Shown here: piece by piece, positions 19,600-29,445 of the stretch | Layout of the letters: each line of letters starts with the position of its first letter | Position numbering within the stretch: the first letter of the stretch is position 1 | Assembly: GCA_964035575.1 (NCBI GenBank) | Contig: OZ037877.1 | Location: forward strand, 868,001-932,000 | Length of the DNA stretch: 64,000 nucleotides | Reading direction: 5' to 3' | DNA from: Rhynchopus sp. YZ270_cl-10 | Lineage: Eukaryota; Euglenozoa; Diplonemea; Diplonemida; Diplonemidae | The notes under the pieces: generated by a model | The model's input: only the letters and a program-made list of their open reading frames with translations | Database searches by the model: none | Told to the model about the DNA's origin: nothing | Translations under genes and position numbers: made by a program

Positions 19600-20575
19600 T
19601 TTTGTTGCTTTGTTGGTGCGTACACTGTATGTGAAACAACTGTGGATCAGCAGGTACGTGCTCTTGTGTATTCAGTGTGGTGTGTTGTAGTTTTGTTCAG
19701 TTCAGTTCAGTTTTCATCTTTTTGCCGTAGTAGAATTCTTGTGTTATGTGTTTAACCTCAGGCTGTGTACACCGTAGTGAAACATCTGTGGATCTGCAGG
19801 TGCGTGCTCTGTCGTTAATTCAGTGTGGCATGTTGTAGTTTTTGGTCTGTTTTTACGTTTTTTTTTTTACGTTAGTAGAAGAAGGGATCTGCGAACATTC
19901 ATTCGCAGGTGGGTACAAGTTGTCGCCGTGGCATTCAGCTACGGTGCAGAAGAAGTAGTAGGGCAGACCAACGTCTGTGCTAGAAGGAAGAGGTTAAACT
20001 TTCAGGGTGTATGCACTGTACGTGAAACAACTGTGGATCTGCAGGTACATGCTCTGCTGTTTTTCCAATGTGTTTATTTTTGTTCTATTTTCACGTGCTT
20101 TGGTACGTTGATAGATGAAGGAGTTGTCGCCGTGGCATTCAGCTACGGTGCAGAAGAGGCAGTAGGGCAGACCAACGTCTGTGCTAGAAGGAAGAGGTTA
20201 AACTTTCAGGGTGTATGCACTCTGCAGGTACATGCTCTGTTGTTTTCCAATGTGTTTGTTTTTGTTCCATTTTCACGTGCTTTGGTACGTTGAAGATGAA
20301 GGAGTTGTCGTCGTGGCGTCCAGCTACGGTGCAGAAGAGGCAGTAGGGCAGACCAACGTCTGTGCTAGAAGGAAGAGGTTAAACTTTCAGGGTGTATGCA
20401 CTGTACGTGAAACAACTGTGGATCTGCAGGTACATGCTCTGTTGTTTTTCCAATGTGTTTGTTTTTGTTCTATTTTCACGTGCTTTGGTACGTTGATAGA
20501 TGAAGGAGTTGTCGTCGTGGCGTCCAGCTACGGTGCAGAAGAGGCAGTAGGGCAGACCAACTACCAAATGTAGGG
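19600..20575. repeat. Tandem array of about 180-210-bp units
   Basis: Four to five units. GTGAAACAACTGTGGATCTG occurs at about 19632, 19773 (diverged), 20020 and 20407. GGTGCAGAAGA-type blocks occur at 19944, 20148, 20327 and 20530. Within each unit a GC-rich, open segment (ACCAACGTCTGTGCTAGAAG) alternates with a T-rich one. The later units are the most alike. It sits between the UBL and LRR pieces of the disrupted gene family. Confidence 0.85.
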
Positions 20576-21957
20576 TCTGTGCTACGCGGAAAGGCTGGTA
20601 CTTGAGTTTGTTCACTGTTTGTTGTAACTCCTTCCCTGCCGGCACTCCCTTACTTGTAAGGAAGAAGTTACAACTTTCTCTGTACAAATCAGGGGAATTT
20701 TGTGTGGCCGTCTGCCATAATGTGTGGCATGTTAGCTGACGGTGCTGCTGTTTCTTTTACAGCAACACTGCTCTTGCCGTTGATTTTTCTTTTTCATTTT
20801 TACTTTTTAATGTTTCGAAAAACGGAGGTTAATGTTTCCGGTTCGGGCCTGGACTCCGACCCCTACTTTTGCTGACGCGTACGAACGGTCGTGAACCGTC
20901 CCCACTCTCTTACGGTGCGGGCACCGCGGTAACGGTGGCTAGGAAGAAGGGAATCACCCAGAACCACTAATCGCAGCCTGACAGGCACCGAACCTCGGGT
21001 GAGAATCCCCTCCTGTCAGCCCTGTTCGAAGTACCTATTTTGTTTGACCTTCTTGTCTTTTTGACTTTTTGACTTTTCTTTTATGCTATCGAACAGTGCA
21101 CCCCCAGTAGTGTTGGCATGCATACCTGGGCTGGTCGGCTTGCCGATCTGTTCCAGGGACTGGGGTAAAGTGCCATTAAACGCAGCAGGTACCTGTGTTT
21201 TTTGGGGGTCTTTTGGTTGGGAAGGTCACAGAAAGAAGGCCCGGCCTGCCAGAGACCTAAAACGGACCCCTACCTCACAAAGACGAAGAAGCAAGAAGCC
21301 ATTGCAGAGCTTCGTGCGTTGGGTGAGACAGACCTGACGGCAGAGAGGTTGGCTCAGCCCGACGGCGGACCGCCCCCCATAGCACATTTTTGCGGTGCAC
21401 GGGCGTACGGGATTAGTATCTTTTTTTCGAGAGAACCCAAGAGCGGCCAGGTCCTGGACAAGTACGTTGTGCTTTTAGACCTACAAACTGTCTGGGGTGG
21501 TGGGACCTCGGGGCGAAGGGTGCTTCCCGGGACCCCAATATCCTACCACAAGGAGCTCGAGTCGTGCATGGAATGCAGGGTACTCTGAGCCGATCACTTC
21601 CACAACTCCCAGATCCCAAGACCTCCACGGGGGGCAGGCCTCCACGGTAACCCGCGACCGCCGACACCTTAGCTCCGTACTGCCTCTGTCTGTAACCTGC
21701 CGGTCCCCCACCTACCTACGCTTTTTGTGGTGTCTTTTTACGACGGTGGACCAAGGGGCTTTGCAGTGCAGTCAACGCCGACGGAGCGAGACTCGATTGT
21801 GACCGGGTGAAAAGGGAACCTTAGCCAGCGCTAACCAGCGGCAGTTTTGACTCAGGGAGGAGTTTCTCACCGCAGACTGGCGACACACCCCCACTTTTTC
21901 GGGGTGGCTGCATTCCTCTTCGGAACGGGGTGTTCCATCCTATTTTTAAAAACGTTT
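20576..21957. other. Spacer with a UBL-LRR linker remnant
   Basis: A hairpin at 20620-20672 pairs GTTGTAACTCCTTCC with GGAAGAAGTTACAAC. The GC-rich tract 20840-21030 is unassigned. At 21266-21360 a frame reads LTKTKKQEAIAELRALGE and then TDLTAERLAQ, joining the end of the UBL piece to the start of the LRR piece. CAGAGAGGTTGGCTCAG occurs both at 21339 and at 21962. Confidence 0.6.
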
Positions 21958-22908
21958 ATGGCAGAGAGGTTGGCTCAGGTGGAGGATCCTGTGGTGGCGT
22001 GTTTGCTTCTGCAGGCGGAGGTTGCGACTGTTATTCCGAGTGAGTTCTTGTCAAAGACGTCGTTAACGAGACTTGATCTCAGTGCTGAGTCCATTGTGAC
22101 TCACATCGGAGAGAGGTTCTTGTACGAATGCACCTCGTTGACAAGTGTCGACCTTTCTGGGTTGAGCAATGTGACGCAGGTTGATCACTACTTTCTTTAC
22201 GGCTGCAAGAGCTTAACCAACGTCGATTTATCAGCACTCAGCAATGTGACGCAGGTTGATCACTACTTTCTTTACGGCTGCAAGAGCTTAACCGACGTCG
22301 ATTTATCAGCACTCAACAGTGTGACGCAGGTCGGTTCGATGTTCCTAGCGGGCTGCACCAGCTTAACAACCCTTGATTTGTCACCGCTCAGCAATGTGAC
22401 GCAGGTTGGTCACTACTTTCTTAGCAGCTGTAAAAGTTTAACCAACGTCGATATTTCACCGCTCCGCAATGTGACGCAGGTTGAGTTCAGCTTTCTTTAC
22501 GGCTGCGAGAGCTTAACCAACGTCGATTTATCAGCACTCAGCAATGTGACGCAGGTTTGTTCGCAGTTCCTTGCGGACTGCACGAGTTTAACGACCCTTG
22601 ATTTGTCACCACTCCACAATGTGACGCAGCTTGGTATTCACTTCCTTGCGAACTGCAGAAGCTTAAGGACTCTGGATTTGTCGCGATTCAGCAGGATTAC
22701 GAGTATCAGTGAGCGTTATGGGAGTGGGACGCATTTTGCTGAGGGATGCGCTTCATTGACGAGCATTTACCTTTCTGGCTGCAGCAGTGTTATGTCCAAC
22801 GAAGTGAGGAACGGCGAGCTGAGGTATCTTGTGGTTGAAGCACGTCCGAAGCGAAGCAGAGACGAATCCCCCGAGGAAAGCCAGAAGCGACTGAGACACG
22901 CACAATGA
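21958..22908 (+). CDS. Leucine-rich repeat protein with about ten 25-residue repeats
   Basis: 316 aa, single exon. After MAERLAQVEDPVVACLLLQA there are about ten LRR units of 25 residues from residue 38 to 280, consensus LTNVDLSALSNVTQVDHYFL followed by YGCKS. Units at about 22166-22240 and 22241-22315 are nearly identical in DNA, so repeats have been recently duplicated or homogenised. The C-terminus is charged (PKRSRDESPEESQKRLRH). This LRR style (Leu-Ser-Asn-Val-Thr-Gln-Val...Gly-Cys-x-Ser-Leu-Thr) is, to my knowledge, common in large families of kinetoplastid-like protists. Function unknown; protein binding inferred. The related UBL and linker pieces lie upstream, so the protein may be an N-terminally shortened family member, started at the first ATG of the linker. 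Confidence 0.85.
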   Translation: MAERLAQVEDPVVACLLLQAEVATVIPSEFLSKTSLTRLDLSAESIVTHIGERFLYECTSLTSVDLSGLSNVTQVDHYFLYGCKSLTNVDLSALSNVTQVDHYFLYGCKSLTDVDLSALNSVTQVGSMFLAGCTSLTTLDLSPLSNVTQVGHYFLSSCKSLTNVDISPLRNVTQVEFSFLYGCESLTNVDLSALSNVTQVCSQFLADCTSLTTLDLSPLHNVTQLGIHFLANCRSLRTLDLSRFSRITSISERYGSGTHFAEGCASLTSIYLSGCSSVMSNEVRNGELRYLVVEARPKRSRDESPEESQKRLRHAQ

Positions 22909-23831
22909 GGACGTGGTGTGTTGGTGGGAGAGCAGCACCTCCCCGAGGTGGAGGATCTCTGGCAGTGTGTCTGCTGCGTCCTCAGGTTCGGAGAAGAGGA
23001 GGGGCACAGTATTGCTCACCGTGGCACAGACCACTACTTGGTGCGAGAGGAGAGCTGCTGAGCAAAAACGTTCCACAAATTGTGTTATTTTACGCTGTGT
23101 GCTGCAAAAAGAATCCCCAAAAAACCCATGTCTGATTCATTACATCGTACCTCCCCGCCCCCGCTCCCCTCTTTTTTTTTTAGTAAACATTTCTCTGTTC
23201 TAAAAAATAGTTCCGCCCCCCAGAATTGTTCCTGGTACGGTATTTTTTGGCCGAAACCTGCAAAATAAAATTTCCCCCTTTTATTTATTTTCCCTTTCTT
23301 TTTTAAATCTTCAAGACCTGACCAATTCCCCCCTTTTTTCCTCCCCTCCCTCCGCCCCCCCCCCTTCTACCCCCTCACCTCCCTTTCTTCTTTTTTGGCT
23401 AATTTTATTTCGTTCACATTAGCCTAGATTCGGACCTGATTTCAGGCCGACAGTGTACAGCCGGGTAGTGCCAGACTTCGTCAACAGCTGTGGCCCAAGG
23501 AGGTCCTCAGTGTCGTCAGCCAATCCCCCTTATCCTATAAAAAGACTACAACAAAAAAACAATCTAGATAAAAGCCGCCCACATCCCCGTCCAGGCAAAC
23601 AAAAAAAGTAAAAGAATGCCCTTCCTCAGTCCAGACGGCCATAGGTTATCCTACCAACTTATGACCTGCGCACAACAACCATTTTCTCATAGCCTTTAGC
23701 TTCACTCCCCCCTTCCTCCTCCTCCTCCTCCTCCCCCTTCTTCCCCCACCACCCTCACCAGAACCACCCCCCTCCCCTCACCCCCCTCAACTGCCCTTCT
23801 ATCCGGGACTCACTTCCCCCCTCTTTCGTTG
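22909..23831. other. Intergenic stretch, pyrimidine rich
   Basis: No gene or known repeat seen. About 23300-23400 and 23700-23830 are almost pure pyrimidine, leading to the ATG of the next gene. Confidence 0.5.
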
Positions 23832-26675
23832 ATGCCGGTTACTGCGGCGGCATCACGGAAGCTGACATGCCCCTCTTCTTCCGCAGCGAACAACCTGCAG
23901 ACCGCCTTTGTTGGGAATGAGCTTACCCGCAGTGCGACTGCCACCTCTGTCTACAGTGTAGTGTCAAGTGGAAGCACGTTGCATGAAGATGCACCAAGAA
24001 GACGGCGTTGGGTAGGAAAGCTTCGAGGCTTCGAGGTGGTCCGCTGGGGACGGCGTTTGAAGGATAGTTGCATTAAGTTTTCGATGCTCAGCAACCCCAA
24101 AGGTGGGCACGCAGTAGCCGCTCTGTTGCCGAAGGGCTGCAATTGGCGTGATGATGACAACCGCCCTCTCTCGAAAGGAATCGGTATTTTGATGATTCCC
24201 TCTCATTTTCGTGATGTAGGCCATACAATGCTTGCGCGTATCAGCTATTCAATGGGAACCGTACAGTGGTACAGCGGGCACATTGCGAAGGATTCAGCGT
24301 TGATTGCGTCGCAGAGTATCTTGGCAGGGGCGGCCCCTTTGGTTCCCGCATTTAGCATTTTTGGGCAGGATGTGAAGGTGGAAATGACAGATGTGACTCC
24401 TCCACCGGTGGGTCCGCCTACACGAACACCGCCCCTCTGTCCTGCTAAGATGCGTGATGGAAATCCGAATGAGCGAAGCGATATGGTGTCATGTGTTTCG
24501 ACAGAGTCGTCTGCGTCGCCAAGATCGCTGTTGGTGCAGCCCGTGGACCCGCAGGAGATCTTCGTACCGTACCACATCCCGCCCTTGACGCTTCCGGTCG
24601 CAGACTGTTCTGATGTGTTGGAAAGCGAGCGGGACCTCTTTTGTGTAACAAAGCTTGTCACAGAGGATGATGACATCCGCGAGGTGGTCAGCGAGGACGT
24701 CGAAACCGAGCTCAGCATTGGCGAAGGGAGTGGACACAGCGCTGCAAGCACCAGCCTGTTGACGTGCCTGAGTGCCCCTACCAGTGGTCCGGATGAATAT
24801 CGTACTGCGGTGGCACACATGAAAGGTTTGGTCACCGCGAGCGAACGAGCACAGGCAGCGTTAGAGGTTAAACTCACCGAGCAGATTGAGGTGGAGGCGG
24901 AGCTACGCCGTGAACTGCGGGAGAATGTTACGAGGCTTTCTGTATTAGCATGCCCGACACCTACACCGAGCAGTGATAGCATCGACCTGAACGAGGCGGT
25001 GACACAACGCGACGCTGCGCAAGAAGCCATGGAGCACCTCCGGTCTGCATTGGAGAAGGAAACCGCACGGCGCATCGATGCGCTGAGAAGCGCGGGGAAT
25101 AAGGACTTCACTATCGCAGATCTAACGGCACGGCTGGCGATGCTCGAAAGGGTCGGGGTAGGTCGGGGTCGCACAAACACCGAGAACGCCACCGAAGAAC
25201 TGCGAACCACAAAGGAACGTCTTGCCACAACAGAAGCAAGCCTCTCTTCTGCAGAAGACGCCTGCGACGCCCTAAAGGCACAACTAGAACGCATTGTTGC
25301 GGACACTCCTATCACTCCCATCACCGTTGATGGGTTCACCCAAACGACCCAAAAATCAACCGAAATCGAGGTCCAAACCGATCTACGCAATGAAGAGCTG
25401 GAGGCAGCTGTAGAAGCTAACAAAGTCTTGCAGGAAAAACTGTCTGCAGCGGAGGCTGAATATGCGGCAAATATGCATCGTTTGAAAGATGCAATTGATG
25501 TCATGAAGGCACGCCCAGTACAGGCAACACAGCCACCACCACCACCACCACCACCACCGGTGGACACAGAATGTGATACCCTACGTAGCGACGTTGCGTC
25601 GCTGCGTGCAGCTCTCAAAACTGCTACTCAAGCGAACCAACTCCTCCGCAAGCAAATGACCGAGAGAGACGATGGGAAAGAAAAAGAAACGCAAGAGAGA
25701 GAGAAGCAAGACACCACCGAGGTCGTAGCTTTGACACAGCGTATCAAAGAGCTGGAGGCGCAGCTCCAGAAGGCGGTGGTGACCGCACCTCCGACACCAG
25801 CAGAGTCTGACGAAGCGGCGCTCCGCAATGCACTGCGCAAAGCCACCGACACCATCACGCTTCTCAAACAGCAAATGCTAAAACAGAAGAACGCCGAGCA
25901 GACCCTCCGTGCACCTACCCTCCTTGCTCCTACAGTGCAGACAGCACCCACCCCGGTGTCACCCCTTCTTAGTACCCTTCAAGACGAGGTGCAAGCTTTG
26001 AAAGACGCGAACTTTGGGTTGGAGCAGCAGCTTCAGACGCAGAAGGTGATGCGGGGTGAGGCGTGTGAGCAGCTGGAGGCGCAGCTGACGCAGGGGCAGA
26101 CGCAGGAGGCGAGACTGAAGGCTGCGCAGCAGGAGATTGAAGGGTTGAACAAACGGGTTGCTGCGTTGAGTATAAAGCCTAAGCCAATTCAACCAATTCC
26201 ACAAATTGCACAAATTTCACAAATCCAACCAATCCAAGAAATACCCGAAGAAGGAGGCGCCCCACCAGACACAGCACGGCTGTCGTGCAGCAAGGCGTGG
26301 TCAGAGCTGCACTGCTCTGCAGTCGAGAGGGGTGCTGTGCTGGAAGGGTCCATAGGTGTGCGTACGTCGCTGTCCTCTGAGGTGTCGTCGCAGAGGGCTT
26401 GCAAAGAGCTGCGGTTTTCGTGTGACAGTCCTGTGTCGGGGTTGGCGACACCGCATGCGAGCGTAGAGGCCAGGGTGTATGTGGACGCAGTGCGCCAGGC
26501 AGAGCAGGCCATCGTAGAGGCGGAGGGTGTCGCAGAGCTGGTGGGGGAGGTGCGGGCATCGTGGGGGTCAAGTGAGACGGAGTCGCCGTTGCAGGAGCCA
26601 ATGTTGCAGGCAGACGCGTTGGGAGAAACGAGGTATGTTTGTACCAGGTGCACACCAAAGGTGCAGAGGGTGTAG
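23832..26675 (+). CDS. 947-aa coiled-coil protein of unknown function
   Basis: Single exon. Residues 1-60 are Ser/Ala/Thr rich. Residues about 62-180 form a globular-looking segment (GKLRGFEVVRWGRRLKD, GIGILMIPSHFRDVGHTML, ISYSMGTVQWYSGHI) whose family I do not recognise. Residues 190-330 are low complexity and acidic. Residues about 330-620 and 650-790 are strongly heptad-patterned coiled coil (for example EVKLTEQIEVEAELRRELRE), broken by a poly-proline run of 10 near 570. The C-terminus has a short Tyr-Val-Cys-Thr-Arg-Cys motif. Such architecture is typical of cytoskeletal or basal-body scaffolds; that is inference. The start is the ATG at 23832. The long antisense frame over 24245-25618 is a shadow. 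Confidence 0.85.
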   Translation: MPVTAAASRKLTCPSSSAANNLQTAFVGNELTRSATATSVYSVVSSGSTLHEDAPRRRRWVGKLRGFEVVRWGRRLKDSCIKFSMLSNPKGGHAVAALLPKGCNWRDDDNRPLSKGIGILMIPSHFRDVGHTMLARISYSMGTVQWYSGHIAKDSALIASQSILAGAAPLVPAFSIFGQDVKVEMTDVTPPPVGPPTRTPPLCPAKMRDGNPNERSDMVSCVSTESSASPRSLLVQPVDPQEIFVPYHIPPLTLPVADCSDVLESERDLFCVTKLVTEDDDIREVVSEDVETELSIGEGSGHSAASTSLLTCLSAPTSGPDEYRTAVAHMKGLVTASERAQAALEVKLTEQIEVEAELRRELRENVTRLSVLACPTPTPSSDSIDLNEAVTQRDAAQEAMEHLRSALEKETARRIDALRSAGNKDFTIADLTARLAMLERVGVGRGRTNTENATEELRTTKERLATTEASLSSAEDACDALKAQLERIVADTPITPITVDGFTQTTQKSTEIEVQTDLRNEELEAAVEANKVLQEKLSAAEAEYAANMHRLKDAIDVMKARPVQATQPPPPPPPPPVDTECDTLRSDVASLRAALKTATQANQLLRKQMTERDDGKEKETQEREKQDTTEVVALTQRIKELEAQLQKAVVTAPPTPAESDEAALRNALRKATDTITLLKQQMLKQKNAEQTLRAPTLLAPTVQTAPTPVSPLLSTLQDEVQALKDANFGLEQQLQTQKVMRGEACEQLEAQLTQGQTQEARLKAAQQEIEGLNKRVAALSIKPKPIQPIPQIAQISQIQPIQEIPEEGGAPPDTARLSCSKAWSELHCSAVERGAVLEGSIGVRTSLSSEVSSQRACKELRFSCDSPVSGLATPHASVEARVYVDAVRQAEQAIVEAEGVAELVGEVRASWGSSETESPLQEPMLQADALGETRYVCTRCTPKVQRV

Positions 26676-26763
26676 TTGCAAGTTTTTTTGTTTTGTACAA
26701 AGCGTAGCTTTAAAGGAGAAATAGTTAGATACGGGCGCCAATCACCCCCGCCAAAACAGGGTA

Positions 26764-26836
26764 CAGTCATTCAACAAAGGTTGGTGGGTAAAAACATTAG
26801 TGGATTTTGACCCCACCAACCTTTGTGGGATGACTG
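26764..26836. mobile_element. 73-bp hairpin MITE with TA duplication; empty site present
   Basis: Arms CAGTCATTCAACAAAGG and CCTTTGTGGGATGACTG pair over about 25 bases with three mismatches. TA flanks both sides (26762-26763, 26837-26838). The flanking repeat occurs without the hairpin and with a single TA at 905-985 (inverted), giving a direct before/after comparison. Confidence 0.9.
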
Positions 26837-26890
26837 TAATTGAGCAATCTACAAAAATTTTGCGTTGGGTTTTTTTCCCTTAGACACATC

Positions 26891-26925
26891 GTGGCTGCTA
26901 TCCCGTGATCGTCTAAAATCAAACA
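26891..26925 (+). repeat. R5 dispersed repeat
   Basis: GTGGCTGCTATCCCGTGAT followed by CGTCTAAAATCAAACA. Confidence 0.7.
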
Positions 26926-26937
26926 TTTTTTTTAATC

Positions 26938-27165
26938 TGGCTGATGAGTGGAAGCGGGAGTAGCACATATCAGATGTAAACCACGAAATGGATTGTAGGA
27001 CTGCATGGTTGGGGTGTCCACCCCATACAGCCGTTCATGCCACCAAGGTACACTGTCCACGAGAGGGCTTTTGTATGGCTGGCATCGTACGTGGGTCAGT
27101 CGGAGGTGCCTGCATTAATAACTTCACTTTGTATTTCAACTCTACTTCTCTTGGCCTCAAAGAGG
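26938..27165 (+). repeat. Repeat shared with 41700-41870
   Basis: Starts TCTGGCTGATGAGTGGAAGC, includes GGATTGTAGGACTGCATGG and an R1-like ACGAGAGGGCTTTTGTAT (27057-27075). Relative to the 41.7-kb copy it has about 55 extra bases, which contain GTCAGTCGGAGGTGCCTGC, a phrase also at 31636. Confidence 0.75.
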
Positions 27166-27776
27166 TTTCCTCTTCACGGCCAGGTAGTCAGTGGGAGCAT
27201 TGCCGTAATAAAAAGTATCACCACAGAATATTTATTACACACTTTACGCACAAACAAAAACACCTAACACAGAGCCGCCTATTCTCCGCTTGCAATGAAT
27301 TCACCACTGAACGGGCCTGACGACGCTTAGAATATCATAACACTGTTATTCTTTTTTAAATTCGCGCGAAACTTATTTGGACCCAAACATTCTTGGATGA
27401 CTGTACCGTCTTCGTACAAAGTATCGACCGTACGAATGTTCGACCTTTTCAGGATTTTTCTGGAAGTTCGACCTTTTTTACGGTCGACCATTTTTACGAA
27501 CACGGTAGATTGAAGAATGCCGCTGTGTGCCTATTCTATTCTGCATAGAGCCATAGACTTCAAAGGTGTTCCAAAGGCGACTCAACGCGAGTGCACATCT
27601 TACCAATTTTTCTCTCCCCTTTTTCCCCCATCCAAAAAACGGCCCCGTCACAGAGGGTAGAGCTAGCCACCAGTTTTTGTTGTTTGATTTTTTTTGTTTT
27701 AATTTTTGTTCAGTTGTCCACGTCCACAGAGGCATTTGCAGATTCCCTGCACCACTTTCTCCTTCCCACGACGGTG

Positions 27777-27882
27777 AAGTAAATGACTTGACTTGTGGTT
27801 TTACTTCTGGTTTTACCACTGGCTTACAACGACGAAACTACAAATAAAACCACCAATTAGAGTCATTTACTTCACCATCGTG
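27777..27882. mobile_element. Foldback element
   Basis: Arms CGACGGTGAAGTAAATGACT and AGTCATTTACTTCACCATCG pair with one mismatch; the centre repeats GGTTTTA motifs. A diverged half copy is at 18300. Immediate flanks show no clear duplication. Confidence 0.75.
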
Positions 27883-28028
27883 CACTGTCCCCCGTTGGAC
27901 TGTTTTTTTTTATTTTTTATTTGAAACCAATAGCGTACACACCCTTGCAATTCCATTTTTGGTAATTCCTCAGATACGTGAACTCAATCCTTGGACTTCT
28001 TCCAAGATGCCGTAAGTTGGTATTTTTT

Positions 28029-28074
28029 AAGGTGACTAAGCACGAGAGGCTTGGGGTCATCTTATAAACTTTTC
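28029..28074 (+). repeat. R1 hairpin repeat
   Basis: CTAAGC/GCTTGG stem (one G-U), loop ACGAGAG, tail GTCATCTTATAAAC, T run. Confidence 0.8.
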
Positions 28075-28851
28075 TTTTTTTTGAGTCAGGCGTCCACGGT
28101 AAGCACACCATGCATCGTTCACGTTTTCTTCGATATATGAGCCCCCCACCTCTTCTAGAAACAACAAAAACCGTCCTCCATTTTCCCCCATTTTTTTTTC
28201 CTCCTTCTAAACCACGTGGTCATCCAAGACGCTGATTATATCACAACAAGTTTAGGTGATGCCCATTCATTTGTTTTTTGTTTTTTTTCTCAGAACAGAA
28301 CGATAGCCCAGTTAATGTGTGTGCACACAGTATGGTACTACGGCACCCCTGTTTGTTACCCCCCCTACCCCCTTTTTTTGTAGCTTTGATTAGATTGTTC
28401 GGGGCCAAAAAAAAAAACCCTCCAAAGTTGTGAAAAAAAGGGGGGAGGTGAGTGAATCAGAGAAAGAAACATTGCAGCCAATTTTTTCCTCGTTTTTTTT
28501 GTTGATTTTTCTCCCCTTGATGATCTGTGTGGAGTTGAGTATACTTTTAAATGTTGTGCCTTTATTGTGTTTTGGTATGGTCGGAACCAGACGGGAAAAG
28601 TACGGGAGAAGTGCGGGGAATTTAGGTTCCGATCACACCACTGGTGCTTTCGGAAATCGGTCGAGACTTGTCAACATCAGGGGGGTGTCTATAAAGTCCC
28701 TGTGTCAGTGACCTGTCAATATCGACCCTTCCCGGGAGCACCAACCACTGTTTTTTTTTCTTCTTTTTCTTCTTTTGTTTTTTTTTTTTGTACAGAACCT
28801 TGTCCTTCAATCCCATGTATATGGACATAACAAAACTAAAATGAGTGAGTA

Positions 28852-29445
28852 AAGGGGGGACCCGTCGATTATTTACCTATTTTAATATTTACCTTCGTGT
28901 ATTATTTACCTTTTTAATGCCAAACATTGTATTATTTACCTTTCGTGTATTATTTACCTTTTGAATTGGCATTTAATTAATTAATTTTCCGCCCCGCTTT
29001 TTTTGGGTGAAGTTCTGAGGCACTGGACGTGTCGCTGAAGCTCTCAACGTCCAGGTCCAGGCTCGCCACGCTTGCCTCGTTGAGGCCGACGACCATCTCG
29101 CAGCGGCCACGGCGCACCTCATCCCACTGGTGGTTCAGCTCTGCAAGGGTCGAGGCGTTCAACATGACGGCGAGAGGGGTTCCGGGGAGGGGGAAGGGCG
29201 GGGTGTGAAAATCTGTTGTGCAGTGAGTCGGGGGTCTAGTGGGTGTGCATCGAAAACAGGACCGTTTACCCGCAATAGGTCAAACTGTATATTATTTACC
29301 TTTTGAATTAATAAAGTCCAAATATTGTATTATTTACCTTCCATGTATTATTTACCTTTCGTGTATTATTTACCTTTCGTGTATTATTTACCTTTCGTGT
29401 AATATTTACCTTTTCAAAAGGTAAATAATCGACGGGGCCCCCCTT
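28852..29445. mobile_element. TIR element carrying a small minus-strand ORF
   Basis: Ends AAGGGGGGACCCGTCGATTA and, on the other strand, AAGGGGGGCCCCGTCGATTA (one mismatch), flanked by TA (28850-28851, 29446-29447). Subterminal regions are built from TATTATTTACCTTTCGTG repeats (28870-28970 and 29288-29415). The centre holds a GC-rich 62-codon frame. No transposase. Confidence 0.85.
28977..29165 (-). CDS. Small ORF (62 aa) inside the TIR element
   Basis: Begins ATG at 29165: MLNASTLAELNHQWDEVRRG, then CEMVVGLNEASVASLDLDVE, ending SASELHPKKAGRKIN. Codon use resembles the host's real genes, not the AT-rich element around it, so it is probably a captured host exon or its 5' end rather than a transposon gene. 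Upstream on this strand a pyrimidine-rich leader precedes the ATG. No homology recognised. The stop lies in the TTAATTAATTAA stretch, which also occurs in the intron at 8707-9466, so the natural 3' continuation may have been lost. Confidence 0.4.
   Translation of the reverse strand: MLNASTLAELNHQWDEVRRGRCEMVVGLNEASVASLDLDVESFSDTSSASELHPKKAGRKIN

Larger units (their letters stand above)
26676..28851. other. Intergenic stretch with foldbacks and dispersed repeats
   Basis: Contains the 26706-26860 repeat with a hairpin insertion, an R5 copy (26891-26925), the 26938-27160 repeat shared with 41700-41870, a foldback (27777-27882), an R1 copy (28029-28074) and a repeat (28635-28740) that matches 36190-36265 inverted (GGTGCTTTCGGAAATCGG). 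No gene seen. Confidence 0.55.

Noticed and set aside
20211-20573. Open frames of 120-156 codons across 19823-20573
   Set aside because: They cross the tandem array, including T-rich segments; the repeated peptide is a by-product of the array.
24245-25618. 457-codon minus-strand frame, Ser-rich
   Set aside because: Antisense shadow of the + strand coiled-coil gene, caused by its codon bias; no family resemblance.
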